Source: Bacillota bacterium
GTDB lineage: Bacteria; Bacillota; Clostridia; DSM-8532
Direction: 5' to 3'
Assembly (NCBI GenBank): GCA_023443745.1
Contig: JAEZTB010000064.1
Location: 62,001-126,000, forward strand
Length of the DNA stretch: 64,000 nucleotides
The position numbers and the translations under genes are program-made. This document shows positions 52,258 to 61,180 of this stretch, one piece after another. How positions within the stretch are numbered: the stretch's first letter is position 1; each line of letters opens with the position of its first letter. Below the pieces are notes generated by a model. That model worked only from the letters and a program-made list of their open reading frames with translations, did not search any database and had not been told where the DNA came from.

Positions 52258-53235
52258 TTAGTCCTCCATAGCCTTTTTAAATAAGTCCTTTGTTTCAATA
52301 AAAGACTTGATTGTAGGCCTATGACCAACTCGCTCATACAATCTAAATTTTACATTTGCTCCGACAATGCTGTATATTTCCTCCGCTATATTCCAACGCT
52401 CTACCGGAGTACTGCCAAATAAATTACGAATCACCTCTTGGTCTACTTCCTCATAACTCTCGTCATAAGGCACAGAATCATTGGTATCTTCATCACCAAG
52501 GAAAAACAGTTGAGGAATTTTCTTATACTCCTCTAGATTTATACTCACTCCTGTTAGTTGATTCAAATCATTTATTCCTATTGGATAACGCAAATTCTCT
52601 CCTTCCCACGAATTACAAGGAGCTATCGGCCAACCACCTGGAGAGCCAATTGATGTAGCTAGGATTCTATCTGGATGTATAATTGCAAATCTGTTAACAA
52701 ACATCGCACTGGCAGAAAATCCCCACATTAAAACCTTACTGTTAATATTCCAATTCTCTTTTTTATATGTTTCTCTTACATCATCTATCATCGCTAATAA
52801 TTGCAAATCCAACCTTTTTAATTCCAAAATATCGGTAGTTAATACATCTCTGTCTAAAGCATGAGTGTAAATAAGATAATGATCTATCGGTCTTGGAAAA
52901 ACTGGTACAAGAATAATTGTGTCCAAATTTCCAAATACTGTTTTTCCAAAAATCGCAGTAAATCTCGATATAATATCATCTTTAGTGATATTATCAGTGA
53001 CACTCAAGGAGTTATTCGGCAAAACCAAGATGTGGACCTCTTGCCCTGACAATGCTTTTTTCTTTACTTCTGAATTAATATATGTATAATAAGGCCATTT
53101 ATATTTTGATTCCGAATTCGGATAAATCTTTTTTAGCTGAAGCGAAGAATAAAGAATATAAATACATATGACAACCACGGTAGCTAATAAAATGAATAAT
53201 ATAGTTTTTATTATAAACCATATTTTATTTTTCAT
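52258..53235 (-). CDS. Membrane-anchored alpha/beta hydrolase
   Basis: A 325-residue protein with an N-terminal membrane helix (about 6-28) and an external alpha/beta hydrolase domain. The nucleophile elbow is GFSAS (MWGFSASAMFVNRFA), with Asp probably in FFLGDEDTND and His in RVGHRP near the end. The AT-rich composition and many Asn/Lys/Ile codons match its neighbours but not the central region. The ATG at 53235 follows AAGGAGAC; the ATG at 53256 is upstream of that site. The substrate is unknown. Confidence 0.78.
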   Translation of the reverse strand: MKNKIWFIIKTILFILLATVVVICIYILYSSLQLKKIYPNSESKYKWPYYTYINSEVKKKALSGQEVHILVLPNNSLSVTDNITKDDIISRFTAIFGKTVFGNLDTIILVPVFPRPIDHYLIYTHALDRDVLTTDILELKRLDLQLLAMIDDVRETYKKENWNINSKVLMWGFSASAMFVNRFAIIHPDRILATSIGSPGGWPIAPCNSWEGENLRYPIGINDLNQLTGVSINLEEYKKIPQLFFLGDEDTNDSVPYDESYEEVDQEVIRNLFGSTPVERWNIAEEIYSIVGANVKFRLYERVGHRPTIKSFIETKDLFKKAMED

Positions 53236-53351
53236 AAAAAGCTGTCTCCTTGTCATAATTATAAATAATAACAGTTTGGTTCGCCTATTCTAATGGTACA
53301 TTCTGTAAATCCGCAAGTCAAGTAATCGAATTAAGCATAAGCTCGACTTTA

Positions 53352-53927
53352 CTATGCTAACCTTAATTCCGGATGTTTTATTTTTTTATTCCAAAATCCA
53401 AGTTGAACAGAACATAAAGGGAACCTTTGAGTTCCGATCTTTATTACCGTGTAAACACCGCATTCGATTAGTCCAAGTCTTTTTTGATTTATTCTTGAAG
53501 GTATATTATCCTTGCCAGTATCAGTATAAATATCGATTCTATCGTTTATTTTCCTAATTATCTGGACGGCAAACATTGTCAAGTTATTTTGCAATCCATG
53601 GCCCCGATACTCATCTTTTACTGCTGCAAAGTGAAGCCATGCTGAATTTTTAGGTGTTTTAGGAATATGGCCTAGACTTTTTCCATTTAAAGCAATAAAA
53701 CTTCGTGCGGCAACTTTTTGATTTTCTTTATCAATAATAACAATTCCTTGATGGCCTTTTTTTATCAGCTCTATTAAAGATTTTCTATCTTTTCTTAACC
53801 ATTCATCATGATCTATATCTTCTAAAGAAAGAGGCCTTATTACATAATGCGGATTATCAATTTCTGTAATCGTAATGTTTGAAGGTATTTTATAGACCAA
53901 TTGTCTTATAAAGTAAATGAACGCCAT
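53352..53927 (-). CDS. GNAT-family acetyltransferase
   Basis: A 191-residue protein of the GNAT type. The acetyl-CoA binding core is WLHFAAVKDEYRGHGLQNNLTMFAVQII (about 95-122), with the R-G-x-G-L loop. The N-terminal 25 residues form an amphipathic or hydrophobic lead. The ATG at 53927 has GAGG at seven bases; the ATG at 53942 lies on that site. The target molecule is unknown. It is next to the alpha/beta hydrolase gene, but 116 bases separate them. Confidence 0.78.
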   Translation of the reverse strand: MAFIYFIRQLVYKIPSNITITEIDNPHYVIRPLSLEDIDHDEWLRKDRKSLIELIKKGHQGIVIIDKENQKVAARSFIALNGKSLGHIPKTPKNSAWLHFAAVKDEYRGHGLQNNLTMFAVQIIRKINDRIDIYTDTGKDNIPSRINQKRLGLIECGVYTVIKIGTQRFPLCSVQLGFWNKKIKHPELRLA

Positions 53928-54134
53928 TTTTATCAACCTCATTAAATCAATATTATTCGCCTAAACCTAGATCTCAAGGTAAGGATGTCCTGCTATTATC
54001 ATATTCCGAAAGCTATTTTTTGATTGCATTTGTTACAGTATATGTCAATGGTCATTAGGTTATATGGTATAAGATACTATTTGCTGATGTTGGTATGGTA
54101 TAATATGGATATATTTGAGTGAGAGGTGGATGAA

Positions 54135-55205
54135 TTGAATACTCAAGAGATAATACAGTGGTTACTTGAGAATGGATGCCCTACAATCCGGTATCGTACA
54201 GTAACAGAACTAATGGAACCTGACTGCTATAATAATATCGACCAGATAGTGAATGATTTGGTGGAGAGTCAGGAGGTAAAAGTTTGGCTTGATAACCTTG
54301 ACCCAATGAATGTCAATCTACGAACATATCATGGATGCGCCAATACTTGTTTTGAGAATTCAATGAGTAAATTAGCTCAACTAGGCATGAGGGCAGGAAT
54401 GCCGGCATTGGATGAAAGGACTCAACCTCTTCGGGCTTGGTTAGAGCAGATGGTTAATGCCAGAAGCGACCAATGGGATGTGTTTGCATTGGCAGTATTT
54501 GCTTCATTTTTTGCAGTTGCCGGATACACTGATTCTGCAATCAATGTTTTCCTCAACAGTCGTCTCCAGACACTATATGAGTTTACACGAAGTGGTGATT
54601 ATGACATATACGATGATACAGCCAAATATAAAGGTGTTCCAAAAGCGTTTCAAGGAAGGCCAATCATCAATCCAAGCCTCTATGTGAGGGGTAACTACAG
54701 ATACCCACTATTATATGATGTGTATGGTTTATCGACCATGGTAAACAAAGGCGATACGGTTGTAGATGAAAAGATTGATACTGTTATCAAATACATAATG
54801 GCACCTGAGTATCATCAAAAGATTGCTGACGGTTATGGTATTCTAGCAGCTCCAAATGGCAAGTATCATTGCATGGGGTGGGATGCTAAAGTACCTGGTT
54901 TCTCAGGTATGATGGAGGAAGCAAAAACGAGAGGTGCCTTGTTAATTCAGCGTATGGAGCTAATGGCACATTTCCCATATGTTGCAGGACATGCATGGTT
55001 TGCATGTGCACTAGGTCACCTTGAGACTTTCAGAACAGACAGTGGCACATATAACTTTCCAAAGCACTACCTGGGTGAAAAAGAAGGATACTGGGTATGT
55101 GGTATGCACATGGGGATTGGAGAGAATCGTAGAGCAAAGATAGCGAATGAACTTGAATCAACTTTCTGGATGATGCTAATCAAGAAGTTTGCTGGGATGT
55201 TGTAA
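54135..55205 (+). CDS. Prenyltransferase/squalene-cyclase-like helical-barrel protein
   Basis: A 356-residue protein with no signal peptide. Its opening WLLENGCPTIRYRTVTELME resembles the start of prokaryotic alpha/alpha-toroid proteins of the squalene cyclase or prenyltransferase type. Trp/Gly/His-rich turns recur (for example AGHAWFACALGHLETF, GYWVCGMHMGIGENRR). The DxDD motif of true class II cyclases is not seen, so enzymatic activity is doubtful. The start is TTG 54135 after GAGAGGTGG; GTG 54126 overlaps that site. A terminator follows at 55265. I give the fold as inference only. Confidence 0.55.
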   Translation: MNTQEIIQWLLENGCPTIRYRTVTELMEPDCYNNIDQIVNDLVESQEVKVWLDNLDPMNVNLRTYHGCANTCFENSMSKLAQLGMRAGMPALDERTQPLRAWLEQMVNARSDQWDVFALAVFASFFAVAGYTDSAINVFLNSRLQTLYEFTRSGDYDIYDDTAKYKGVPKAFQGRPIINPSLYVRGNYRYPLLYDVYGLSTMVNKGDTVVDEKIDTVIKYIMAPEYHQKIADGYGILAAPNGKYHCMGWDAKVPGFSGMMEEAKTRGALLIQRMELMAHFPYVAGHAWFACALGHLETFRTDSGTYNFPKHYLGEKEGYWVCGMHMGIGENRRAKIANELESTFWMMLIKKFAGML

Positions 55206-55264
55206 AAGGAGGTCATGTAAATTATCGAATTTATACATGAAATAATGGGTATGATACGTCTTAT

Positions 55265-55296
55265 GAGGTAGGAATCTGATATCTACCTCTTTATTC
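55265..55296 (+). terminator. Terminator of the helical-barrel gene
   Basis: GAGGTAG (55265-55271) pairs with CTACCTC (55283-55289) around an 11-base loop, followed by TTTATTCT. Confidence 0.65.
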
Positions 55297-55345
55297 TATC
55301 AAAATGAAATGTACGATAGTAAATCGAATAATACAAGGTGGTCTA

Positions 55346-57376
55346 ATGACAACAAATAAAAGAGAACCCAATAGATTAGCAAATGAGAAGTCTCCCTATT
55401 TGCTGCAACACGCTCACAATCCTGTTGACTGGTTTCCCTGGGGAACAGAAGCATTCGAAAAAGCGAAGACAGAGGACAAGCCAATATTTTTATCTATTGG
55501 ATATAGCACTTGTCATTGGTGTCATGTTATGGAACGAGAAAGCTTTGAGGATAATGACGTAGCAAGCCTGCTCAATCAATCCTTTGTGGCTATAAAGGTA
55601 GATAGGGAAGAGAGGCCCGACATCGACCACATCTATATGGATGTGTGTCAGGCCTTGACCGGTCAGGGCGGATGGCCTCTGACCATCATCATGACTTCTG
55701 ATCAGAAGCCATTCTTTGCCGGGACCTATTTCCCGAAAAATGACCGCATGGGGATGCAAGGGCTCATTACCATACTCGAAGCCGTCCGGGATGCATGGAA
55801 AACAAAACGGGATGCCCTCATAGAATCCAGTCAACAAATTATGAATCATATATCCAAAAAGAGTGTTTCAAGCGAGAAGGAGATACCTGATAACATTTTT
55901 AATACAGCTTTTTCCTATTACACGCAGCATTTTGACCCATTTTACAGCGGATTTGGCCAAGCGCCTAAATTTCCAACGCCAAATAATCTCATGTTTCTTT
56001 TACGTTATTGGAAAATGACAAAAGAGCCGTTTGCTTTAGAGATGGTAGAGAAAACCCTAGATTCCATGTATAAAGGCGGTATCTACGATCATATTGGCTT
56101 TGGCTTCTGCAGGTATTCGACCGACAAAAAATGGCTGGTTCCGCATTTTGAAAAGATGCTGTCTGATAATGCCCTTTTATCCATTACCTATCTTGAGGCC
56201 TACCAAGCAACACAGAAAGAAAAATACGGATTGATTGCCCATGATATCTTAACTTATATCCTGAGGGACATGACGTCACCCAGGGGTGGCTTCTATTGTG
56301 CTGAGGATGCTGATTCTGAGGGAGTGGAGGGTAAATTCTATCTTTGGACTTTAGATGAAGTTAAGGAGATCTTGGGTGAAGAGGAGGGGAGAATCCTGGC
56401 TCTTTACTACGATATTACCAATAAGGGTAATTTCGAAGGCAAGAGCATCCCGAATCTTATCAACAACAATCTGCCTTACGAAAATATCAATGAGGTGAAA
56501 GCTTCACGAGATAAACTCTTTGAGCACCGGGAGAATCGTATACATCCCTATAAGGATGATAAAATATTGACCTCCTGGAATGGGCTTATGATAGCAGCAA
56601 TGGCCATAGCAGGCCGCTTGCTTAAATCTGAGCGCTTCACAAATGCAGCTAAGAAAGCGGCAGATTTTATTAATGAAAAGCTCGTACGTGAGGACGGCAG
56701 GCTGCTTGCCCGCTACAGGGACGGGGAATCCAATTTCCCTGCCTATGCTGAGGATTATGCTTTTTTAACCCTGGGACTTATTGAGCTTTATGAAACAACC
56801 TATGATGCTGATTACCTTAAAAGGGCATTAGAGCTTTCGTATGATCTTCTTAAAATATTCTGGGACGATCATTATGGCGGACTTTTTGTTTATGGCGAGG
56901 ATAGCGAGGCGCTAATCACCCGCCCTAAAGAAATCTATGACGGGGCCACACCATCCGGCAATTCAGTAACCGCACTTAATTTTTTGAGACTAAGCAGACT
57001 GACGGGTCGCCAGGATCTTGAAGAAAAAGCCGATCAAATCCTGAAAGCATTTTCGGACCAAATTATTAGTTATCCCCTGGGCTATTCCTATGCATTAATG
57101 GCCTTGATGTTTGGAAAAGCCAGGTCTCAGGAAGTGGTTATTGTGTCGGATGACTTGGAAGAGGCAAAACCGTTTATTGATAAGCTTTATGACACTTTCA
57201 GACCTTTTACATGCTCTCTTGTTTATCGGCCAGATGATAATAAGCTTAAGGACGTGGCTCCTTTTGTAGAATCATATACGACCATTAGCGGGAAAATCTC
57301 TGCCTATGTTTGCGAAGACTTTGCCTGCCAGGCACCGGTCAATGATGAAGAAGCATTCAGCAATATGCTGCATTAG
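55346..57376 (+). CDS. Thioredoxin-domain protein of the YyaL/DUF255 family
   Basis: A 676-residue cytoplasmic protein. The N-terminal thioredoxin-like domain (about 1-170) opens RLANEKSPYLLQHAHNPVDWFPW, the family signature, and has CHWC (56-59). The rest is an alpha/alpha barrel related to glucosamine epimerases (KFPTPNNL, DHIGFGFCRYSTD, WLVPHFEKML, LTSWNGLMI). The ATG at 55346 follows AAGGTGG and gives the normal N terminus; the frame from 55304 adds 14 atypical residues. The function is not settled; the family is widely conserved. Confidence 0.95.
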   Translation: MTTNKREPNRLANEKSPYLLQHAHNPVDWFPWGTEAFEKAKTEDKPIFLSIGYSTCHWCHVMERESFEDNDVASLLNQSFVAIKVDREERPDIDHIYMDVCQALTGQGGWPLTIIMTSDQKPFFAGTYFPKNDRMGMQGLITILEAVRDAWKTKRDALIESSQQIMNHISKKSVSSEKEIPDNIFNTAFSYYTQHFDPFYSGFGQAPKFPTPNNLMFLLRYWKMTKEPFALEMVEKTLDSMYKGGIYDHIGFGFCRYSTDKKWLVPHFEKMLSDNALLSITYLEAYQATQKEKYGLIAHDILTYILRDMTSPRGGFYCAEDADSEGVEGKFYLWTLDEVKEILGEEEGRILALYYDITNKGNFEGKSIPNLINNNLPYENINEVKASRDKLFEHRENRIHPYKDDKILTSWNGLMIAAMAIAGRLLKSERFTNAAKKAADFINEKLVREDGRLLARYRDGESNFPAYAEDYAFLTLGLIELYETTYDADYLKRALELSYDLLKIFWDDHYGGLFVYGEDSEALITRPKEIYDGATPSGNSVTALNFLRLSRLTGRQDLEEKADQILKAFSDQIISYPLGYSYALMALMFGKARSQEVVIVSDDLEEAKPFIDKLYDTFRPFTCSLVYRPDDNKLKDVAPFVESYTTISGKISAYVCEDFACQAPVNDEEAFSNMLH

Positions 57377-57430
57377 AAAACTCTGGAAGGAATCGCCCAA
57401 AGGTATGATTTAGCTCACTTTACAGGTGTT

Positions 57431-57460
57431 AAAAAGGGATTTGCATTGCTGCAAATCCCT
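57431..57460 (-). terminator. Terminator of the membrane protein gene
   Basis: AGGGATTTGCA (57435-57445) pairs with TGCAAATCCCT (57450-57460). On the minus strand, the T-run CTTTTTAAC follows. Confidence 0.75.
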
Positions 57461-57483
57461 CGAAGCTTACATAAAAATTATGC

Positions 57484-58416
57484 TTATGTATTGGGTGCTT
57501 GCTGAGATTTACCGAAGAGCTCGGCAAACTTCTTACTCATGCCCTGCAGCTTGCCATAAAGATCATAGCTGGGCTGTGCACCATAAGCTACCTTGAGATA
57601 ACTTGTCATCATGTAAATCATGATGATGGAGTCCAGCACCGACCATTTTAAAATAAGCACAAAAACATAAGTTAGGACCAATGCAATTGGCATTGCAAGG
57701 CCGGTGTCGGAAATACTGTCAATGCCATCGAAGATTCCTGCAAACATGCCATTAAAAATTAGGAAGGCAATAAGGAAGAAAATGAGCAGGAAGACGAGGA
57801 TTTTAACACCGGTCTTTAATATTGTCTTCCAGTTCTGAGCGTAAAGGACCACACCATCAGCCGCACTCTTCCATACATTCTGTCCCTCATTCAAAAAGAT
57901 AAAGGCCATAATGCATTCATCAACATAATTCAGAATGATGTCAACAAATAAATTGATAATATTCATGAGACCCTTTATCCCGGGTATAAAGCCTAAGAAT
58001 TCACCGATACCGCCAAAGACACGTTGAATCTGCTTTACTGTTCCGCTGACAAGTCTATCCAAAGCGAAAAGTACATTGGAGGCCACAAAAAACTTCTTTA
58101 CCTTAGCCACACCATAGTTGTACATATTGAAGCCGTCAGGAACTCCGCCTTTAACAGCTAAATCCGCAATAACGGCTACATGGGCGGCCTTAATCATGTA
58201 AGCAATGTAATCCCTCGCCAGCCTGTAGACATACCATCCACCTCCACCAAAAATGGCAAATGTCATGAAAGCGAAGAATCCTTCGGGTTTGATTGCGCCG
58301 ATGATGAAAACTACGATAGCTGTATAAAGACAGATGCCAAGGAAGAAGATAAAGTACGCCAAGAGGCGTATGAGCATAAACGGAATTGTCTTTGCAATGA
58401 TTGCAGACGGTTTCAT
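57484..58416 (-). CDS. Polytopic membrane protein
   Basis: A 310-residue protein with about six hydrophobic segments (about 13-38, 45-65, two around 150-180, 215-245, 255-280). A QIQRVFGGIGEFLGFIPGIKGLMNI block in the middle is reminiscent of choline-transporter-like proteins, but the assignment is weak. The ATG at 58416 follows AAAAGGAGGTC; the longer start at 58461 has no ribosome site. It stands alone with its own terminator. Function unknown. Confidence 0.65.
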   Translation of the reverse strand: MKPSAIIAKTIPFMLIRLLAYFIFFLGICLYTAIVVFIIGAIKPEGFFAFMTFAIFGGGGWYVYRLARDYIAYMIKAAHVAVIADLAVKGGVPDGFNMYNYGVAKVKKFFVASNVLFALDRLVSGTVKQIQRVFGGIGEFLGFIPGIKGLMNIINLFVDIILNYVDECIMAFIFLNEGQNVWKSAADGVVLYAQNWKTILKTGVKILVFLLIFFLIAFLIFNGMFAGIFDGIDSISDTGLAMPIALVLTYVFVLILKWSVLDSIIMIYMMTSYLKVAYGAQPSYDLYGKLQGMSKKFAELFGKSQQAPNT

Positions 58417-58626
58417 TACAGGACCTCCTTTTAATATATTTATTTGGAAACAATATATCATATTTTGGTAATAGAAACAATAAGATGAAATGCTATTTCC
58501 TTGACTTTAAGTAGGCTTAAAACCACCGTTGCGCAATAAAACTTTGTAGTGTAAGCTAAAGAAAAAGATCAATGATGCTAAGGAAGAATCGGAATTTAAT
58601 TTTGATTGCTCCTGAGGAGGAGAGGA

Positions 58627-59130
58627 ATGGGTAAACTTTTAAAGCCTGATGCCTATGTCAATTCAATTTTTTCCATTACCCCGGAACGACTTAAAAGAAA
58701 TGGTATATATGGCCTTATTATTGATATAGATAATACACTTGTTGCAACCTATACAAAGGATGCTGATGAAAAAGTCATTGCTTATATTAAAAATCTTAAT
58801 GTAAATGGAATTAAAACCGTCATTGTCTCCAATGCGCGAAAAGAGCGTGTTGAGCTGTTCTGCAAGCCTTTAGGCATAGAATTCGTCTATAAGGCCTTAA
58901 AACCCTTCGAACGAGGCTTTAATTTGGCTATAGAAAAAATGAAGCTTCCGAAGGAGAAGGTTGCGATCATTGGAGATCAACTTTTTACCGATGTCTTAGG
59001 AGGAAATTTAATGGGTATCCACGCAATTCTTATAAAGCCCATTGACAGGAACGAGCCATTATTAATTAAGGTAAAACGCATTTTTGAAAAACCTTTTGTT
59101 TCTGAAAAACAATTTACAGATAAGTATTAG
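58627..59130 (+). CDS. YqeG-family HAD phosphatase
   Basis: A 167-residue member of the HAD superfamily, class IIIA, of the YqeG type. The catalytic motif I is IIDIDNTLV with D33 and D35. Motif II is VSNARKERVEL, and motif III-IV follow in KVAIIGDQLFTDVLGG. The LKPDAYVNSIFSI opening is the normal YqeG start. The ATG at 58627 follows GAGGAGGAGAGG. In Bacillus, YqeG lies beside the ribosome-assembly GTPase YqeH; here comFB and rpsB follow. The substrate is unknown. Confidence 0.93.
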   Translation: MGKLLKPDAYVNSIFSITPERLKRNGIYGLIIDIDNTLVATYTKDADEKVIAYIKNLNVNGIKTVIVSNARKERVELFCKPLGIEFVYKALKPFERGFNLAIEKMKLPKEKVAIIGDQLFTDVLGGNLMGIHAILIKPIDRNEPLLIKVKRIFEKPFVSEKQFTDKY

Positions 59131-59196
59131 AAAAGCAGTGTGTTTTTTGACATGATATGCTAAAATTTAAGAAGAAAGACGATTGGAGGGCTATTT

Positions 59197-59469
59197 ATGC
59201 ATCTGATGAAAAACTATATGGAAGAGATTGTATGGAGCTCCTTGGATGAAATCCTGAAGGATATCAATATGTGCAGATGTGACCGCTGCAAACTCGATAT
59301 TGCCGCTAAAGCACTTAACGATCTTCCTCCGCAATACATAGTCACTCCAAAGGGTGAAATCTATTCAAAAATTAATAATCTTATAGCACAGTTTGAAGTG
59401 GATGTCATTTCGGCTATTACCAAAGCTGCCATTATTGTAAAAAGAAATCCCAACCATGAGCAGACATAA
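59197..59469 (+). CDS. ComFB family protein
   Basis: A 90-residue protein of the late competence ComFB family. MKNYMEEIVWSSLDEIL is followed by MCRCDRCKLDIAAKALNDLPPQYI (about 26-50), a Cys-rich turn typical of the family, then YSKINNL. In some relatives ComFB-like proteins bind cyclic di-GMP or are linked to surface behaviour, but this is not known here. No other competence gene is near. The ATG follows TTGGAGGGC. It precedes the rpsB promoter. Confidence 0.88.
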   Translation: MHLMKNYMEEIVWSSLDEILKDINMCRCDRCKLDIAAKALNDLPPQYIVTPKGEIYSKINNLIAQFEVDVISAITKAAIIVKRNPNHEQT

Positions 59470-59487
59470 CAGCATCATAAACAATAC

Positions 59488-59516
59488 TTGCCAAGTAACT
59501 ATACCCATGCTATAAT
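59488..59516 (+). promoter_or_regulatory. rpsB-tsf promoter
   Basis: TTGCCA (59488-59493), 17 bases and a perfect TATAAT (59511-59516). The predicted transcript start is near 59523, giving a leader of about 109 bases. Confidence 0.85.
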
Positions 59517-59540
59517 GTTACGGGTATTTTAATACACACG

Positions 59541-59606
59541 CCGTCGGATTTGTAAAGTTGTGCCCAACAAAGCTTGTTGAGTACTTTACAAAGAAGAAGA
59601 CGACGG
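59541..59606 (+). promoter_or_regulatory. Long helical leader of rpsB
   Basis: Three stacked stems are nested: CCGTCG (59541-59546) with CGACGG (59601-59606); TTTGTAAAGT (59549-59558) with ACTTTACAAA (59583-59592); CAACAA (59565-59570) with TTGTTG (59574-59579) closing a three-base loop. There is no T tract, so it is not a terminator. It is a candidate autoregulatory site for S2 or another cis-acting element. Confidence 0.6.
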
Positions 59607-59631
59607 AGGAAAAAACAAGGAGGATTTTTAT

Positions 59632-60414
59632 ATGTCAGTCATTTCTATGAAACAACTGCTTGAAGCAGGTGTGCACTTTGGTCACCAGACCAGAAGATGG
59701 AACCCCAAGATGGCGGAATACATCTTCACAGAAAGAAACGGAATCTATATCATCGACCTTCAAAAAACCGTTAAGAAAATTGATGAAGCTTATTTCTTCA
59801 TCAGAGACCTGGTAATGGAAGGCGGAAACATTCTTTTCGTCGGTACCAAGAAACAAGCTCAGGACGCCATTAAAGAAGAAGCAGACCGTTGCGGACAGTA
59901 CTTTGTTAACAACAGATGGCTTGGTGGTATGCTTACCAATTTTAAAACCATCCGTAAGGGCATTGACCGCCTGCAAGAGCTTAAAAAGATGGAAGCCGAC
60001 GGCACATTTGAAGTTCTGCCTAAGAAAGAGGTTATTAAGCTTAATCTTGAAATGGAAAAGCTTGAGAAGAACCTTGGCGGTATCACTGAAATGAAGAAGC
60101 TTCCGGTCGCAATGTTCATTGTTGACCCCAAGAAGGAAAGAAATGCCATTTTGGAAGCCAGAAAACTTGGTATTCCTATTGTGGCCATTGTCGATACTAA
60201 CTGTGATCCTGATGAAGTGGATTATGTTATTCCCGGTAATGATGACGCCATAAGAGCAGTTAAGCTCATCAGCGGAAAAATCGCAGACGCCATCATCGAA
60301 GCCAAGCAAGGCGAAATGGGTTCTGCAGCCGTATCTACCACAACTGACGAGGAATCTGAAAGTGAAGAAATGGTAGAAAAGGTTGAAGAAAATGTTGACT
60401 CAGAAAACGCATAA
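59632..60414 (+). CDS. rpsB: 30S ribosomal protein S2
   Basis: A 260-residue ribosomal protein of the small subunit. The S2 blocks are plain: MKQLLEAGVHFGHQTRRWNPKM, RNGIYIIDLQKT, NRWLGGMLTNFKTI, ARKLGIPIVAIVDTNCDP and DDAIRA. The acidic C-terminal tail (SESEEMVEKVEENVDSENA) is common in Firmicutes. The ATG follows AAGGAGG. It is the first gene of the rpsB-tsf operon; a long hairpin leader precedes it. tsf follows 31 bases later. The plus-strand codon bias gives false frames on the opposite strand. Confidence 0.99.
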   Translation: MSVISMKQLLEAGVHFGHQTRRWNPKMAEYIFTERNGIYIIDLQKTVKKIDEAYFFIRDLVMEGGNILFVGTKKQAQDAIKEEADRCGQYFVNNRWLGGMLTNFKTIRKGIDRLQELKKMEADGTFEVLPKKEVIKLNLEMEKLEKNLGGITEMKKLPVAMFIVDPKKERNAILEARKLGIPIVAIVDTNCDPDEVDYVIPGNDDAIRAVKLISGKIADAIIEAKQGEMGSAAVSTTTDEESESEEMVEKVEENVDSENA

Positions 60415-60445
60415 AGATAAGCGAAATTAGGAGGATGGTTAGTTT

Positions 60446-61093
60446 ATGGAAATTACCGCCAGTATAGTAAAAGATTTGCGCGAGCGTACCGGTGCCGGTA
60501 TGATGGATTGCAAAAAAGCTCTTATAGAGACTAAAGGTGATATGGATCAGGCAATAGAATATCTCCGTGAGAATGGTCTTGCAAAAGCTGCTAAAAAAGC
60601 CGGAAGACTTGCTTCCGAAGGAATTGTTGAGGCTTATATTCACGGTGGTGGACGTATAGGCGTTCTTGTTGAAGTTAATATTGAAACTGACTTTGCGGCT
60701 AAGAACGAAGATTTCCATTCCTTTGTAAAAGATATCGCCATGCAGATTGCAGCTATGAGTCCTCTTTATGTAAAGAGGGAGGATGTCCCTGGTGATTTCA
60801 TTGAAAAGGAAAAGGAAATTCTTAAGGCTCAGGCCATAAACGAAGGAAAGCCTGTACAGATCGCTGAGAAGATGGTCAATGGTAGAATTGAAAAATACTA
60901 CGCCGAAATTTGTCTCCTCGAACAGCCCTTCATTAAAGATAGTGAGAAGACTGTTGAGCAGGTTTTGAAAGAGAAAATCGCTACCATTGGTGAAAATATC
61001 AACATCAGAAGATTTGTCCGTTTTGAAAAAGGCGAAGGCTTGGAAAAGAAAGAAGAGAATTTCGCTGAGGAAGTAATGAAGCAAATTAAGTAA
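60446..61093 (+). CDS. tsf: Elongation factor Ts
   Basis: A 215-residue factor that exchanges GDP for GTP on EF-Tu. The N-terminal block is ASIVKDLRERTGAGMMDCKKAL, and the core has the ETDFAAKNEDF motif that contacts EF-Tu. It is of the short form (about 200 residues) with a single core subdomain, normal for many clostridia. The ATG follows AGGAGGATGG. A terminator lies just after, so rpsB and tsf form one unit. Confidence 0.98.
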   Translation: MEITASIVKDLRERTGAGMMDCKKALIETKGDMDQAIEYLRENGLAKAAKKAGRLASEGIVEAYIHGGGRIGVLVEVNIETDFAAKNEDFHSFVKDIAMQIAAMSPLYVKREDVPGDFIEKEKEILKAQAINEGKPVQIAEKMVNGRIEKYYAEICLLEQPFIKDSEKTVEQVLKEKIATIGENINIRRFVRFEKGEGLEKKEENFAEEVMKQIK

Positions 61094-61103
61094 GTCTTTT
61101 AGC

Positions 61104-61140
61104 GGGTATATTGATCACAAATCATTATACCCCTTTTTTT
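61104..61140 (+). terminator. Terminator after tsf
   Basis: GGGTATA (61104-61110) pairs with TATACCC (61126-61132), and an inner TGAT/ATCA extension follows. Seven T residues (61134-61140) come next. Confidence 0.8.
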
Positions 61141-61180
61141 GATGCCGTCTGACAAACAAACATAAATTTCTGGAGGCATT

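Noticed and set aside
59635..60309. 224-codon minus-strand frame in rpsB
   Set aside because: Antisense to a certain ribosomal protein gene; codon-bias shadow.
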